NCBI GenBank assembly: GCA_026770025.1
Contig: JAMXDE010000036.1
Location: forward strand, 434,001 to 498,000
Length of the DNA: 64,000 nt
Reading direction: 5' to 3'
Source of the DNA: Craspedostauros australis
Taxonomy: Eukaryota; Bacillariophyta; Bacillariophyceae; Mastogloiales; Achnanthaceae
Part shown: positions 21,342 to 32,700 of the stretch, piece after piece
Numbering within the stretch: the stretch's first letter is position 1
Layout of the letters: every line of letters begins with the position of its first letter
Translations under genes and position numbers: made by a program
The notes under the pieces: model-generated
The model's input: only the letters and a program-made list of their open reading frames with translations
Database searches by the model: none
Told to the model about the DNA's origin: nothing

Positions 21342-24300
21342 CCATAAAGAGAGATTCTGTCTGGGGAGACCAAAAATGGCCATTTTGGGCTCAGGAGACA
21401 AAGTTACCCGGAGGTTCGCCAAAATCCGGTCTGAGGAGACAATTTTCAGTTCCACGTGATAAATCTCCACGATAGGATTTTGCGGTCGAATACTTCGACT
21501 AAAAGAAATTCTGCCAGCTCTTCGTTCTGACATCTCCTCCTCCAAGATTTTCTTCATCGTCATTGTTTCTTCGCTTTCCTCCAGATGGCAACAACCCTCC
21601 CTCCCCAACCTCCTTGCCTGCTGTGGTTCATTTCATCCCATCATCAACCTCGCACCTCCTTGCTTATCATTCGCAGCATCCCCCATACTGCCTTCTTCTT
21701 CCAGCTTGCCTTCTTCGATACGTCACCTTCATCATGGCATCTTCTCTTCCACCTGATGCTCCCAATGCCAATGACGACTTGCCCACAGCTTCCGCTCCAG
21801 TTGCAACGACCGTCCATGGCACCGTCTCTCCATCCCAGCGGCTTCATCCCTTTGGACAAGTTTTGGATGATGGAATGGGTGATGCAGGCAAACACACTCA
21901 TGAAGAAGAAGGAGATGGCATCTGTGTCAACAGTGATGACAAGGGTGCGGTGCCTACAGTGGTGCCTCCAGATCCTGTTGGCGATTTTGGAGTCCAACCA
22001 TGCTCGCTTCCTGGCTACAGCCATCGCATCGTCCTCCCTCCCAAGAAGGGGAGTAGGGAGATCTCTGTGGAGTGGAAGGTGCTCTCGGCCTACAACCATG
22101 CAACAAAAGTGACTGTTGGAGAAGCGCACAAGCTTGCTCTCATCCATGCAAAGGAAGAGATTCGTTCACTGCGAACAGCTGTCTTGCAACGCTTCCCCAA
22201 GACTCCTCCTGGGTCTCCACCATACGTGCCAACACCCAATGACTTGATCCACGATGTGCTGGGCCCCACGTCTCCCATTTTCACCCGTGCATTTGGCCCA
22301 AGCGGGCTGGGTTTCTCATATGCTGAGTACATGGAGTTCCTCTATGCCATCACATCACAGATGGTGGAAGGCTGCACCGTTCGTCGGCTCTACGATGGCG
22401 GCAACGCTTCCACGCTTCCCAGCTTTCCCACCAGACAGCACTACGTCAATCTCTGGGATCGTATTCAACGCAATGGAAACCCTGTCTCTCGGAATGGCCA
22501 TCGCTTTGTTTGGACCGAATTGAAAAGTTCTTTCAACATGACGCTTGAGGTTCTTTGTCTTTGGCATCGTTGCCCGAATCGGATTGTCACATTGGATGAT
22601 GACAAGGTCCATTGCAGCAGCTGTGCGGAGACCAGCTATCTGCTTGGCATGAGACATACTCATGCAAATCGTAATAGGTAAGTGACGAACAGCATTGTGC
22701 GTTTTGTTGCAGAGGGGTGGCATCTCCATTTCATATTTCAATTCCTCACCCCAGGTCTCCGTCTCATTTCCGTCTTCTGCATTCCTTCAGATTAACCCTG
22801 AACACTCTTGTCCAGTCTGCTTCTGGACTTGTTGTGGGGTTGGCCGCTTGCCAAGATGGGTTGGATGACGACACCTATTGGTTGTTCACCCAACTAAGAG
22901 AACCAGATGGTTCTTTTCGAAATCTAACCCTCATGACAGATCGAGGATACAACTGCCGCAGCACCACCATCTTCCTCACTACCAGGGGTGCCAATCTGGA
23001 GGGTACACACATGCAAGCTGGATGCCTACCATTCACCTTTGGCCCATCCATTGGAAAGGGTGCACTCCAGATGAATATTGGGAGGAAGGGGCCAAGGATG
23101 GTGCATAGCGCTGTCACCAACAGCATCGGCAAACGACAATTGACATGCTATGGATACCGTCTCAACGAACAAACTGTACTTGCACTCTCCACAAGATCAA
23201 GTGGCTTCGAGTGGGACCTCACCCTCACCAACGCCAGTGACCAACAAAAGTACCAAGACATGGTGGAGGACAAGTATGGGAGCAATCCAAGATCTCCACA
23301 CTACCCACACTTCTTCCAAACATGCACTGTCAATCCAACACGATCGTCGGCAGTCAGAGCTGCCATATCCCAAACTCCCCTTGGCGCAACCGGCATTGTG
23401 GCTGCCGCATCCAAGAATGTGAAACAGCGTTGGGCAGATATGGTGTGGGATCTGCCTGTGGATGGACTCACCTGTGGCCAGGGTGACCATCTGTGGTTCG
23501 TCCACCGCCGCTTCGCGTTCACAAGCACCTCCACCTACAGCATGATACAGAAGGTGCTTGAAAGTGGAGAGTGGTGCAACACCGACAACGCCACCATATT
23601 CAATCAACCTGCATGGGAGTGCATTGGCCGCTACTTGGGATATGACGTGCTTGGTCAGAAGGCGAAGTACCTCCAAGCATTGCAAGCAGAAAAGGCAAGA
23701 TTGCGCGCACTTGATTTATACTCCAAACTCACATCTCCCACCTTCAATTCCTGTCATGTTGAAATTGCACTTCTCTCTTCCCTCTGCAACAATGCTCCTG
23801 AAGAGGATGCCTTCCCTGACAAAGACTTCATCAAACTCATGGTTATGTTCTACCGCAGCAAGGTCCAGCAAACCAGAGCCACACAATGCAAAATGCTCCG
23901 CACCATCCTCGCTGATGACGACAAGGTTCGACGGCGATTCGTGGCCATCAGCGACACCTCCCTCAAGAAAGACCTCAAAGCTCGTCTCCCCAACACCAAC
24001 GCAACAAAAATGCCACGAGAGAAGGTTGTGGAGAGATTGGTTGCCCTGGGGATGAAGGAGATCGAGCAGGAGCCCGACCATCCATCCAGTTTCCAGACAG
24101 GAAGCACCACTTCACAGTGGATGCACAAGCTTGACCACGACCTCACGACTCTCATGTTACAATCGTGGTTCATGAAGTCGGTTCGGGGCAAGGCTGGAAA
24201 GCTCGCCAAGCTGGGCCACAAAAACAAAGCTCCCCTCATGAAGCAGGCCCTCCACTGTGTTGGAGTGGGCGGTGAGGGAAGGTAGATGAAGGTGATGTAC

Positions 24301-24902
24301 CAAGTGGGGGTGGTGCGAAACACCGATGCACCAGCACCACAGAGACCGCAGATGCGCTCGGAGACAACTCCACAACGACCGCGAACGCGAGCAGCTGCTC
24401 AACAAGGAAAGTACAGCCATGGGAATGGGTCAAGATGTAACATATAGCAAAGTAATAACACACAAACGTCCATCAAATATGGGGTGGTGTATTGTTCCTG
24501 TGAAGAGGCACGGCCACAAATCATTGTGATACAAGAGGAAGAACGCTGCGGAACGATCATGTCCTGTGAAGAGCGTGGAGGACGTGGACAAGCATGCAAT
24601 GAACGTATGTATACAAAGAACTGTGATGAGATGCAAGTGGATCGATGCATCCAGGAGAAGCATTGAGCCATAGTAAACAGGAGGGCATGCCAGGACATTG
24701 AGAAATCGGAAAAAACGATATGAGGGGGGGAAAAGTGAGCGCGAACAAATAGTTTTAGTCGAGGTGGTCGAAGAAACTGACATCGCGATAAAACGTCGCG
24801 TTACTTGATTTTGGTCTGAGGAGACCAATTTTGGCACCCCTCGAATCTGCTTGGTCTCCTGAGACAATTTTGGACTTTTATCGTGGACGAATTTCTTTAT
24901 GG
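21342..24902 (+). mobile_element. DNA transposon R (3.6 kb) with its own coding gene
   Basis: Ends CCATAAAG and CTTTATGG are inverted and flanked by ATAT (21338-21341, 24903-24906). Similarity between the inverted termini continues inwards for roughly 150 bp: GAGACCAAAA, GTCTCAGGAGAC-type motifs, TCTGAGGAGAC, and TCGACTAAAA near the inner edge. The same terminal pattern ends transposon L, so the two are one family. It carries the two-exon gene at 21734-24285 and sits in the copia reverse transcriptase between the PI and KNLQGHPEA codons. The 4-bp target ATAT and the CC termini are unusual. Confidence 0.82.
21734..24285 (+). CDS. Putative DDE transposase of transposon R, 812 aa
   Basis: Exons 21734-22677 and 22791-24285 are joined by a 113-bp phase 2 intron (donor GTAAGT, acceptor TTCCTTCAG). 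The join keeps the frame and gives 812 residues. Start chosen at MASSLPPDAP; upstream codons in frame look like leader. Features are an acidic N-terminus, a Cys cluster (CLWHRCPN...HCSSC), then LTLMTDRGYNCRSTTIFL followed by GTHMQAGCLPFTFG and later VLALSTRSS. A D-x(2-7)-S-x-IFL...GT...P series followed by VLxLST resembles IS4/piggyBac-type (DDE_Tnp_1_7) transposases, and being the only large gene inside inverted termini supports that role. The catalytic triad is not proven, the target is not TTAA, and the family may be new. Confidence 0.6.
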
Positions 24903-25555
24903 ATATGAAAAAAATCTTCAAGGGCATCCTGAGGCCCTGCGGCAGTGGGCGCGACACATCGATGCTCAGCTTCAATGCATGGGGTTTCGGCCTACCACCC
25001 ATGCACCTTGCCTCTACCAAGCCAGGTATGACGGCCAGGATGTTCTCTTCCTGCGACAGGTGGACGACTTCGCCATCGCGTGCGCCAGCGCCAACACGTT
25101 TGGAAAAATCTGCGACGAGCTCGACGCATTCCTTTTTGTTCCCATGAAGCGCTTTGGGCTGCTTCAACATTTCAATGGGGCCGACATTGTTCAAACGTCC
25201 ACTCACATCACCATGCACAATGCCACATACTTGGCCAAGGTATTTCGACGCCATAACTGGGATGACATGCACACCACTGAACTTCCCATGGCGGCCAGCA
25301 ACGCTCACGTGCGAGCCCTGGATGACGCGGAGGCACTTGATTCTGACGTACTACGAAAGATTCAAGCCAAATTCGGGTCGTATCGGCAGGCTATTGGTGA
25401 GCTTATCTGGCCCATGGTGACCTGTCGGCCTGACATTGCTTTTCCTGTGGTCAAGCTCTCACAGTTCTCAGCGAGACCTGCTGCACTGCACTTCACAACG
25501 GTCAAACGAATTTTTCGATACCTTCATGACATTCGACTCCTGGCTCTTGACTTAT

Positions 25556-25652
25556 TGGGAGGTGCGGTAATGTAGCATTCCACGATGCTCAACTCCACAC
25601 TCTTGAGAGGTGCGGCAATTCGGTGTTTCACAACACCCGATTCCTGACACCC
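25556..25652 (-). repeat. LTR-end remnant within copia pol
   Basis: About 95 bp running GGGAGGTGCGGTAATG... to CCCGATTCCTGACA match the last 95 bp of the LTR at 42691-43457. The remnant lies between the reverse transcriptase and RNase H codons of the broken copia gene. It could be a leftover of an excised or truncated LTR element. Confidence 0.7.
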
Positions 25653-26132
25653 TCTGTCTTATACGGGTACGTGGACAGCGATTGGGCCACGGATACGCGT
25701 CACCGACGATCTGTGTCCAGCATCGTTTTCAAGCTGGCAGGTGCCGCGGTCGCATGGAAGGCTCGGGTACAGCCTACAGTGGTCATGTCCAGCACTGAGG
25801 CTGAACTGTTGTGCGCCTCGGATGCCGGCCATATGGCTCTTTGCCTACGGTGCACGCTCGAGGAGCTCGGCGTCTCACAGCTTAGTGCCACTATTCTATA
25901 CGAGGACAATCAAGGCGCTCTCATGATCGCCAATGGAGGCCAGCCATTCCAGCGCACGCGCCATGTTGAAACTCGCCATTTCGCTGTGCAGCAGTGGGTG
26001 GAGAACGAACTCATTGCGTTTGCGGATATCGGCACGGCCGTCAATGCTGCCGACATGGGCACCAAGCAGACTGCGCCACCTACATTCTTCCGTCATTGTG
26101 GCAACGTCTCTGGCGCCCTTGTGCCCCTTTGA

Positions 26133-26336
26133 TCTGCTGCTGGGCCTGCGACTTAGCTTTACATAGCACATTTAGTCACGTTGTTCCGGTCACTGGGTGT
26201 TGCATCCAGCGACCGTGGGGGTTGGGGTTGGTCATAGTCTGGCCGACGTCAGTCTGGCACAGATGTGTCTGCCCTCTCCACAACAACAGAACAATCTCAT
26301 AATTTATGTTTCTCCATCTAACACAGACTCTCACAC
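26133..26336. other. 3' flank of copia fragment, no gene
   Basis: Non-coding sequence after the RNase H end. No LTR of the CoDi element could be identified here. Confidence 0.4.
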
Positions 26337-26430
26337 ATTAGGGAGATATCGCATGTAATTTGATGAGTCCCAGGGTCCAAAATAACCTGATAGAGACATA
26401 TATTTTGGGGGGTGGATGAGAATTTCGCTT

Positions 26431-26489
26431 CTTCAAATTACATGCCATGTCAAACGAAAGTTTCGTTTGACATGGCATGTAATTTGAAG
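26431..26489. repeat. 59-bp perfect palindrome
   Basis: 29-base arms (CTTCAAATTACATGCCATGT then CAAACGAAA, and their exact complement) are separated by a single G at 26460. The right arm continues as CATGTAATTTGAAGAGTCCC, close to the element's own left end (CATGTAATTTGATGAGTCCC), so the palindrome looks derived from a terminus. Confidence 0.95.
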
Positions 26490-26941
26490 AGTCCCGCCAA
26501 ATACGAACTCCACGCGGAAGCAAAATAAATTGACAATTTTTTATCCAATCAGAAGCGTATGTGTTTCTTCGGTTCGCATCTTCATTGTTCTTGAATTGCC
26601 TTGTTTCTTTCCTAGACTAACGTTGATGTGAACGGTTCGAGTCAGCCATGTTGCAGCATGCACGAAGCTGATCCTTGCCTCTGCGCAGGCCTTGTCCTCA
26701 GGCAACCAATTCCACACATGTCGAGACATGCTTTGGAGAAGTCGTAGTTGTTGTTTACCACATAGATTATAGTCATTAACTATGCGCCGTAGGCGCTTTG
26801 TGTCGCCGCGTTTTTCTGCATGAGTCATCCGGCAGGAACGGATGATGTTGGAGAAGCTGCTGTCCTTGTGGTGTATTTGATTGTGTGCATTAGATAGCGT
26901 GCATTAGATAGTGTAGGTGTAGATAGAGCATGCATGTTACT

Positions 26942-27310
26942 CTAAGCGTCACTGGACGTCAACGGCAGGAGACGGGGCGGCGCCCACGCGGTCAGCTTCG
27001 GGGCTCCAGCTCTCAGGCTGGGAGATGCGGCGACACATCCACGCTTTTTGCGCTGGGGAACGGTAGCTGCGATGTGGGACATAGCATGTAGCAGAGTGAA
27101 CAGCCATTCTGCCTGTCGTGGCTCCGACGTTGGGACCTGCTGGGCGAGCTGGCAAAGGTGGGTGGGGATGGGCCATGATGGCAGCTCTTGGAGTGTTTGG
27201 AAGTAAAATCCCATGCGCTGGGACATCACATCGCGCTCTCCTTCCTCGTGAAGCGCGTGGTTCCGACTAGACCGTTGTTGCAGCATCATGTGCCATAGCT
27301 CGTGGATCAC
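26942..27310 (-). CDS. Unrecognised 122-codon ORF in TIR element
   Basis: A minus-strand frame with no known domain, rich in His, Gln and Ala. It may be chance or a relic of a captured gene. Low support. Confidence 0.2.
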   Translation of the reverse strand: MIHELWHMMLQQRSSRNHALHEEGERDVMSQRMGFYFQTLQELPSWPIPTHLCQLAQQVPTSEPRQAEWLFTLLHAMSHIAATVPQRKKRGCVAASPSLRAGAPKLTAWAPPRLLPLTSSDA

Positions 27311-27761
27311 CTCTGCCTGCCAGTGGATGGGCCGGCAGCAGTCTGGGGATGGAGGAGGGTTAGGGCTGTGCTTTGGGGAAATCTAGAGTGGGAACACATA
27401 CAAGGCAAGTGCTACATATGACCTGTATGACAGAAACACCGAAACGGAACAGTAGGCAGTGATACCAACAAGCACGAACATGCATGTGGAAGCGTTCAGC
27501 ATTCATTTTTGTTTGCTGTGAATGGAAACAACAAGTGGAGAGGAAGGAACTTCCTGTTGTCATATTCTTCCACCGAGGAAGGCTACTCAACAGCATAGAT
27601 AAGGCTAGACAGTATTGATGACGTCATCGTATGATTAATTTGATTATTTCAGTCCCTCCAAGATCCAACGCGAACGCGAACATTTGGGGAGAGCTCCCCA
27701 CTGGTTGTCACCACGACAGGTTCCAGGGGTGGCTTCATTTTACATGCGATATCTCCCTATT

Positions 27762-28255
27762 TCACCACAACAACACACAGCTGGTGATGCTCCACGTTGT
27801 GTTGTGATTGGTGTTTCACAACGTACTCCATGAAGAATTCTGTGTGACGTAGAAGACGGATCGGAGAGAGAAAACACGAAATAGCTACTCTATGTACGGA
27901 ATCGCCTATTCTCCCAACAGAAACCAATACGGAGCAATCCAGCGTTCAAAAGGCACCAAAACAATACAAACAAGTGTTATCGAGAGGATTTTTTTTGCGA
28001 TCTGCAGGTCGTATGTTAGGAATCACAGATACTCTCAAGCTGCATCAAGAGCAACAACAAGTCAGTGGCACACCGCATGAAGATCAGCAACATTCCAGTG
28101 GCACACCCGGTGAAGAGAATTGTGCGAGTGAAACACAGAATGCAAAGTATGACTTAGTTAGAGTTCGTGTGCGTTTGCAGACGAACCAGAGTAGGCCTTG
28201 TGGACTGCCGGCTTCTGATGAAGACCGATTGATGCAGCTCACGGGCCTGAACGTA
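27762..28255. other. No gene seen
   Basis: Intergenic sequence between the TIR element and the solo LTR; only short frames. Confidence 0.5.
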
Positions 28256-28862
28256 GTTGACTGTTAGAACTTGATACGATGAATAGAGTAGAAGTGTTGC
28301 ACTAATCTGAACTTGTGTTATTATGAGTTAGTGTTGCTTTAGACAGGATGAAGAAACGATATTCGTTGCGTTGGAACGGCTCTGCACTGATCCTCATGGT
28401 TCGGTGCTGAGGAGAGACTGTACTTTCCCCTTTATCCTTCTCCTCTCGATTGCTGGCGATGTCATGCAGGAGGTCTTGTGGCTTCAGCAGGTGTTGAAGC
28501 AACGGGAGCTATGCAGCCGGAGTCAGCAGCTTGGACCTGTATCAAGATTCCATTGCTGTGGTTGAAGCAGCGTGGATTGCGCGTGGCGAAGCTGGCATAG
28601 CCAGCGGACGCCGTGGCAGCAGAAGGGGATCCAGGTGGGTCGATCTGGTAAGATCCGGGGAGCATATAGTTCCCACATGCGTTGGTTGGTTTAGACGGAC
28701 CGTAGCATAGGGATCGGGAATGGTTCGTGACTCAAAAGAGGGGAGAACAAGGAAAGGTCTGGCAGTCGTCGGGTTTGGACGATTACGCGCAAAAAGCAAT
28801 TTCAAGCGACGACACAGGACACTCTATAGGGAAGTAGTCGATTCTTTGATGAACCTCAACCG
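28256..28862 (-). repeat. Solo LTR, diverged member of the A/B family
   Basis: Recognised by GGATGAAGAAACGAT, CTGCACTGA...TTCGGTGC (28380-28407), GGAGCATATAGTTCCC (near 28659), a degenerate ACGCGCAAAAA in the place of the E2F-like site, and the end GATGAACCTCAAC. The left edge is set at AGTTGACTG (28256) by analogy. No target duplication is visible. Confidence 0.65.
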
Positions 28863-28954
28863 ACTTCAAAAATGGAGAAAGAAGATCGTGGAACAAAATG
28901 GAAATCTTGGTCTCATCATTTGCCATCAAGAACAACAAAAAAAGTAATAATGAG

Positions 28955-29707
28955 AGTTGGATTTTCGTGTGCTGTTGTGACACGATCCGGAAGGGATGGC
29001 CTAGCTGACTGCCAGATTCTAGGAATCTGATGGTGAAGTCAACGTGTGGCGACCGTCTTGAGATTAGTAGTATGTGACAATGGAGTAGATTAGTGTTGTA
29101 GTGCTGATCTTGAGTTGTGCTATTAGTTATTTGAATAGTCTGCATTGTGAGTTGATCAGTTTGAGATGTAGGATGAAGAAACGATAGTCGGTCTGAATGG
29201 TGTGGCTCTGCACTGACCTTCAGAGGTTCAGTGCTGAAGGCGGACGGGTCCTCTCTTTCTCTCTTTCTCCAGTATCTCATCGTAGTCGTTCTACGTTCGA
29301 GTACTAAGCCTTGACACCTTGATTGAGGTTTGGGGTCGAGAACACAGGTTGTCAGGCCGCAGGAATTGATGTAAGATTCCCTGCGTGTGTTGAAGCAGGG
29401 AGGATCTCTTGGCTGTTGTCATGCAAGGTTGTCAGGTTGTTTAGCTGACAACGGAATTCAGGTTGGCTGCATTACAATAGTTCAGGAGAGCACATAGTTC
29501 CCAGGGTATCTTGATCCCACTGACTTCGGATAGTGTTTGAGTCAGTGGTGATTCATGAATGAGTGTGGGAGAAGGAGGGAAAAGAGCGATTGTTCCGTAT
29601 TTGTTGGTGGGAGTTTTCGCGCCAAAATTTCGCGCCAAAATAATTTCAAGGTGCGACAAGGAACACACTGAGTGAAAAGTAGTCCGTTCTTTAGATGAAC
29701 TTCAACT
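28955..29707 (-). repeat. 3' LTR of element B
   Basis: A 753-bp LTR, AGTTGG...CAACT. It contains the same signals as the 5' copy, including the paired E2F-like block at 29615-29640. An ATGAG target duplication precedes it. Confidence 0.96.
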
Positions 29708-29787
29708 CTCCCTCTCAGTGTTGAGTCGCAGTGAGAATCGTGACATCGGTGAAAACTTCATCCGTGGTTGATGTGCGAATGTTTCTC

Positions 29788-32700
29788 TTACCATCCCATG
29801 ATTTGGAATCGCAGGTACCGAAAGGTCTGGACGATTGATCCCTTGGTGAAGACATCGGCCAGCTGCTCGCCTGTCGGGATGTGTTGTACACAGATGAACC
29901 CAGCCTTGACCCAATACCAGAAGAAGTGCCACTTGGTGAGGAAGTGTTTGGTTCGAGCCGTGGGTTGGTGATTGGTGGCGAGTGAGATGCATGCTTCGTT
30001 GTCTTCGAAGACAGTGCACTGAAGGTTTGTGTGCAAGGGCATGTCTGTGCCAGCGTTGTCGATGACCTGGCGGATGAGCTGTTGAATCGGGATGAGGGTG
30101 CGCATTGCTAGGGAAAGCGCAGCGTACTCAGCCTCCATTGTAGAGAGCGCGATCTCCGTTTGAAGCTTGGACTTCCAGATGAGCGGACATCCTCCCAGTT
30201 TGATGAGGTATCCGGTACGCGACTTGACCGCTGTGCGATCCTGGTCGGGCTCTTGTCTGTAGAGTCCTGCGAAGTCGGAGTCAACGAAGCACGTGAGGTC
30301 CAGTTGTCCAGTCGGGCGTATGATGGTGCCCTTGTCCTGCGTAGCCTTCAAGTATCGCATAATTCGCTTAATCGCTTTTGCGTGTGAGCGACGAGGGTCG
30401 CTTCCGAAGCGAGCGACTTGGGAGACAGCGAATGCGAGGTCTGGACGTGTGTTGGTAGTAAGGTAGAGTAGCATGCCCACCACGGAGCGGTAGTTCCAAT
30501 TTTCATCCATGGGTGGCTCATGCTCGTTCCTGCCAAGTGCGGTTTGGGCCGCGGGTGTGTCGGCTCCGCCGCATTCCATCATGCCTGTCGCCGCGAGCAC
30601 CTTTTGAATGAGCCCTGGCTGCCGCAAGTGGATGTAGTCGGCTTGTGGGTCACGGTTGACTTCGATGCCGAGGAACTCGTTGAAGCTTCCTTCTTGGGTG
30701 AGTTCGAATCCTCGGTTTCGCATTGAGCGGATGAAGTCGTCTGCGAATTTCTTGGTCTTGGATGCGATGCCGGCGTCATCGATGTAGAGCACTATCATGA
30801 TGCCTTCGCGGATGAAGAGGCACTGCTCCTGGTCGCAGGCTGTGAATCCTTCGGCAAGGAGAGCTCGAATGAGGTGCTCGTACCACAGGCGAGGGGCGAT
30901 GGTTAGGCCGTATAGGCTCTTTCTGAGGACAAGGCAGGTGTTCGACCCCTTGCTTGACTTGAATCCTCGTGGTAGATGGAGGAACACCGGCTTGTGAATT
31001 TCGGCTTGGACGAAGGCGTTGGTGAAGTCGATTGATGTTGTGACCCATCCCAGGACGATGGATGTGATCAGGAAGATGCGGACGGAGGACCATGCCACGA
31101 CTGGCGCATAAGTCGAAGCATCTTCGAGGATGAGATCGCCGCGGCAGCACCATCGACCCTTGTACTTCTTGATTGTACCGTCGGGGAGGCGTTTGCGGCG
31201 GAAGACCCACGTACCTGGGTAGATTCTTTCTCCATAGGGCACGGTGTTCTTGTCGACTTCCTCCCATGTACCCTTTTCGGTGAGATCTTGGATTTCCTTG
31301 TTCGCTGCTTGCATCCATGCGTCTCTATTATTATCACGGATGGCCTCGTCGAAGGAGAGTGTGTCTGGGTCGGAGGTGGAAGCCTTGTACGCTGCCGTTC
31401 GCTCAGAGATGTCGAGGTCGGCGCCTGTGGCGAAGTAGCTCATGAGTTGCCAGTCAACATAAGCTGGGAAGTTGGTGGCATCTGGTTGTGGCTCGATGAT
31501 GTTTACGGAGTATGCATGTTGCTCGATGTTGGCCCAATCCTTCTGTGGGATGCAGTTGTTGGTGTCAAGGATGTAGCTCGGATCAACTGTCAGGGTGCTT
31601 TGGAGGATGGCTTGAAAGTCAGTCTCGCGCGTGTTGGGTACGTGATGGATCGGCTCTGTGCCTCCTTCTTGCACTCCAAGGTTGAATTGCTGAACTTCAA
31701 ATTTGCTTGGTTGCTGCCATGGTCCTGGGCGAATGGTGCTTGTGTGCTGTCGCAAGGATTCGAATGCCAGCCTGTAGTTGTGGCTCTGTCCGATCGCATT
31801 CCAGATGGAGAGGAACTTTGCCTTGAACATTGTTGCTCCGAGTCCGCATTCTGGAGGAGTGTGCCCTTCGTTCATCAGTGTTTCGAGGTCGTCGGATTCG
31901 GCTGGATCACGAAGAGAGCTTGCTGCGAAGTCGAGTGCATCGAAGTGTGGGGTCATGATTCCTGTGAGCATGTATTTGCTCATGATCCCAAGAAACTTGC
32001 GCACAGCGTAGACTGTCACTTCGTTCTGTTGTTCCTCGAAGAGGAATTCGCACTCGCGATCCTCCATGATGTGGAGCTCCATATCCAAGAAGAAGTCTTC
32101 GTATAGATCTGTTACGTTGAACGGGGCGTCCTCCGTCATGTCTGCTGGTTCCGGTTGCCACCAATCGACCATGTTCGCTTGAAACTCCTCAGGCTCCATT
32201 CTTGGCAAGTCGTTGACTGAAGCTTGTGGGTTGAGAGTTCGGTAGCGTTGGCGGAGTTGGCGCAGTAGGTATAGTGAATTGACCTTGAAATCGTGGAGGT
32301 AGATAGAGAGAGGGTCACTGCCGTTTCGTTGCAGAAACTCAATTGTGTTCAGACAATCGATGACAGCTCGTGAGAATACGTGAATTGGATACGAATCTGG
32401 ATGTATGTCAGATGTGGCGTCGTCTGATTCAATTTCTTCTTCAGCAGCCGTCGCAACACAGAGGAGGTACTCATCACTATCGTCGTCTTCAAGCCATGCT
32501 GCCTTGCCTCCAAGGCGTCCATAGGTGAACCGCTGTGGTTCTTTGCGAATCCTGGTGCTTCGTTCTCGTTTGGGCGTAATCGTGGACGCTGGTGGAATTG
32601 GTGATGAGGTCGTGGTCTCTGGTACATTTGATGTTGGCATAGAGGACACGGGTTGAAGTGGTGGTTGAACTGACTGATCTTTCTTCAGCGGATCAGGGAG

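Larger units (their letters stand above)
18915..26132 (+). pseudogene. CoDi-type copia pol, broken by two DNA transposons
   Basis: Four pieces of one plus-strand reverse transcriptase/RNase H can be read in order. Before 18992: TDFRIFVAILALENKKIY. At 21203-21337: GADMSNAFAEAPCGEQKYF to GHIIPI, the first catalytic Asp region. At 24907-25555: EKNLQGHPEALRQW, FLRQVDDFAIACA with the VDD catalytic box, RYLHDI. At 25653-26132: YVDSDWATDTRHRRS, MSSTEAELLCASDAGH and LYEDNQGALMIAN, the RNase H acidic residues. Motif style (NLQGHPEA, LRQVDD) matches diatom CoDi elements. Transposons L and R sit in the gaps. Removing L with one ATAT restores the frame exactly at KKIYGADM; across R the frame is off by one base. 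Confidence 0.88.
26340..27758. mobile_element. 1.4-kb element with 19-bp terminal inverted repeats
   Basis: AGGGAGATATCGCATGTAA at the left edge is perfectly inverted at the right edge (27740-27758). ATT flanks both sides (26337-26339, 27759-27761), a possible 3-bp target duplication. No transposase is visible. Two minus-strand frames (26828-26541 and 27310-26942) have no recognised domain. It is best described as a non-autonomous DNA transposon, possibly mobilised by a PIF/Harbinger-type enzyme, judging by the GGG start and 3-bp target. Confidence 0.7.

Noticed and set aside
24430..25308. 292-codon minus-strand frame
   Set aside because: Antisense to the CoDi reverse transcriptase and transposon R end; the plus strand has the LRQVDD motif.
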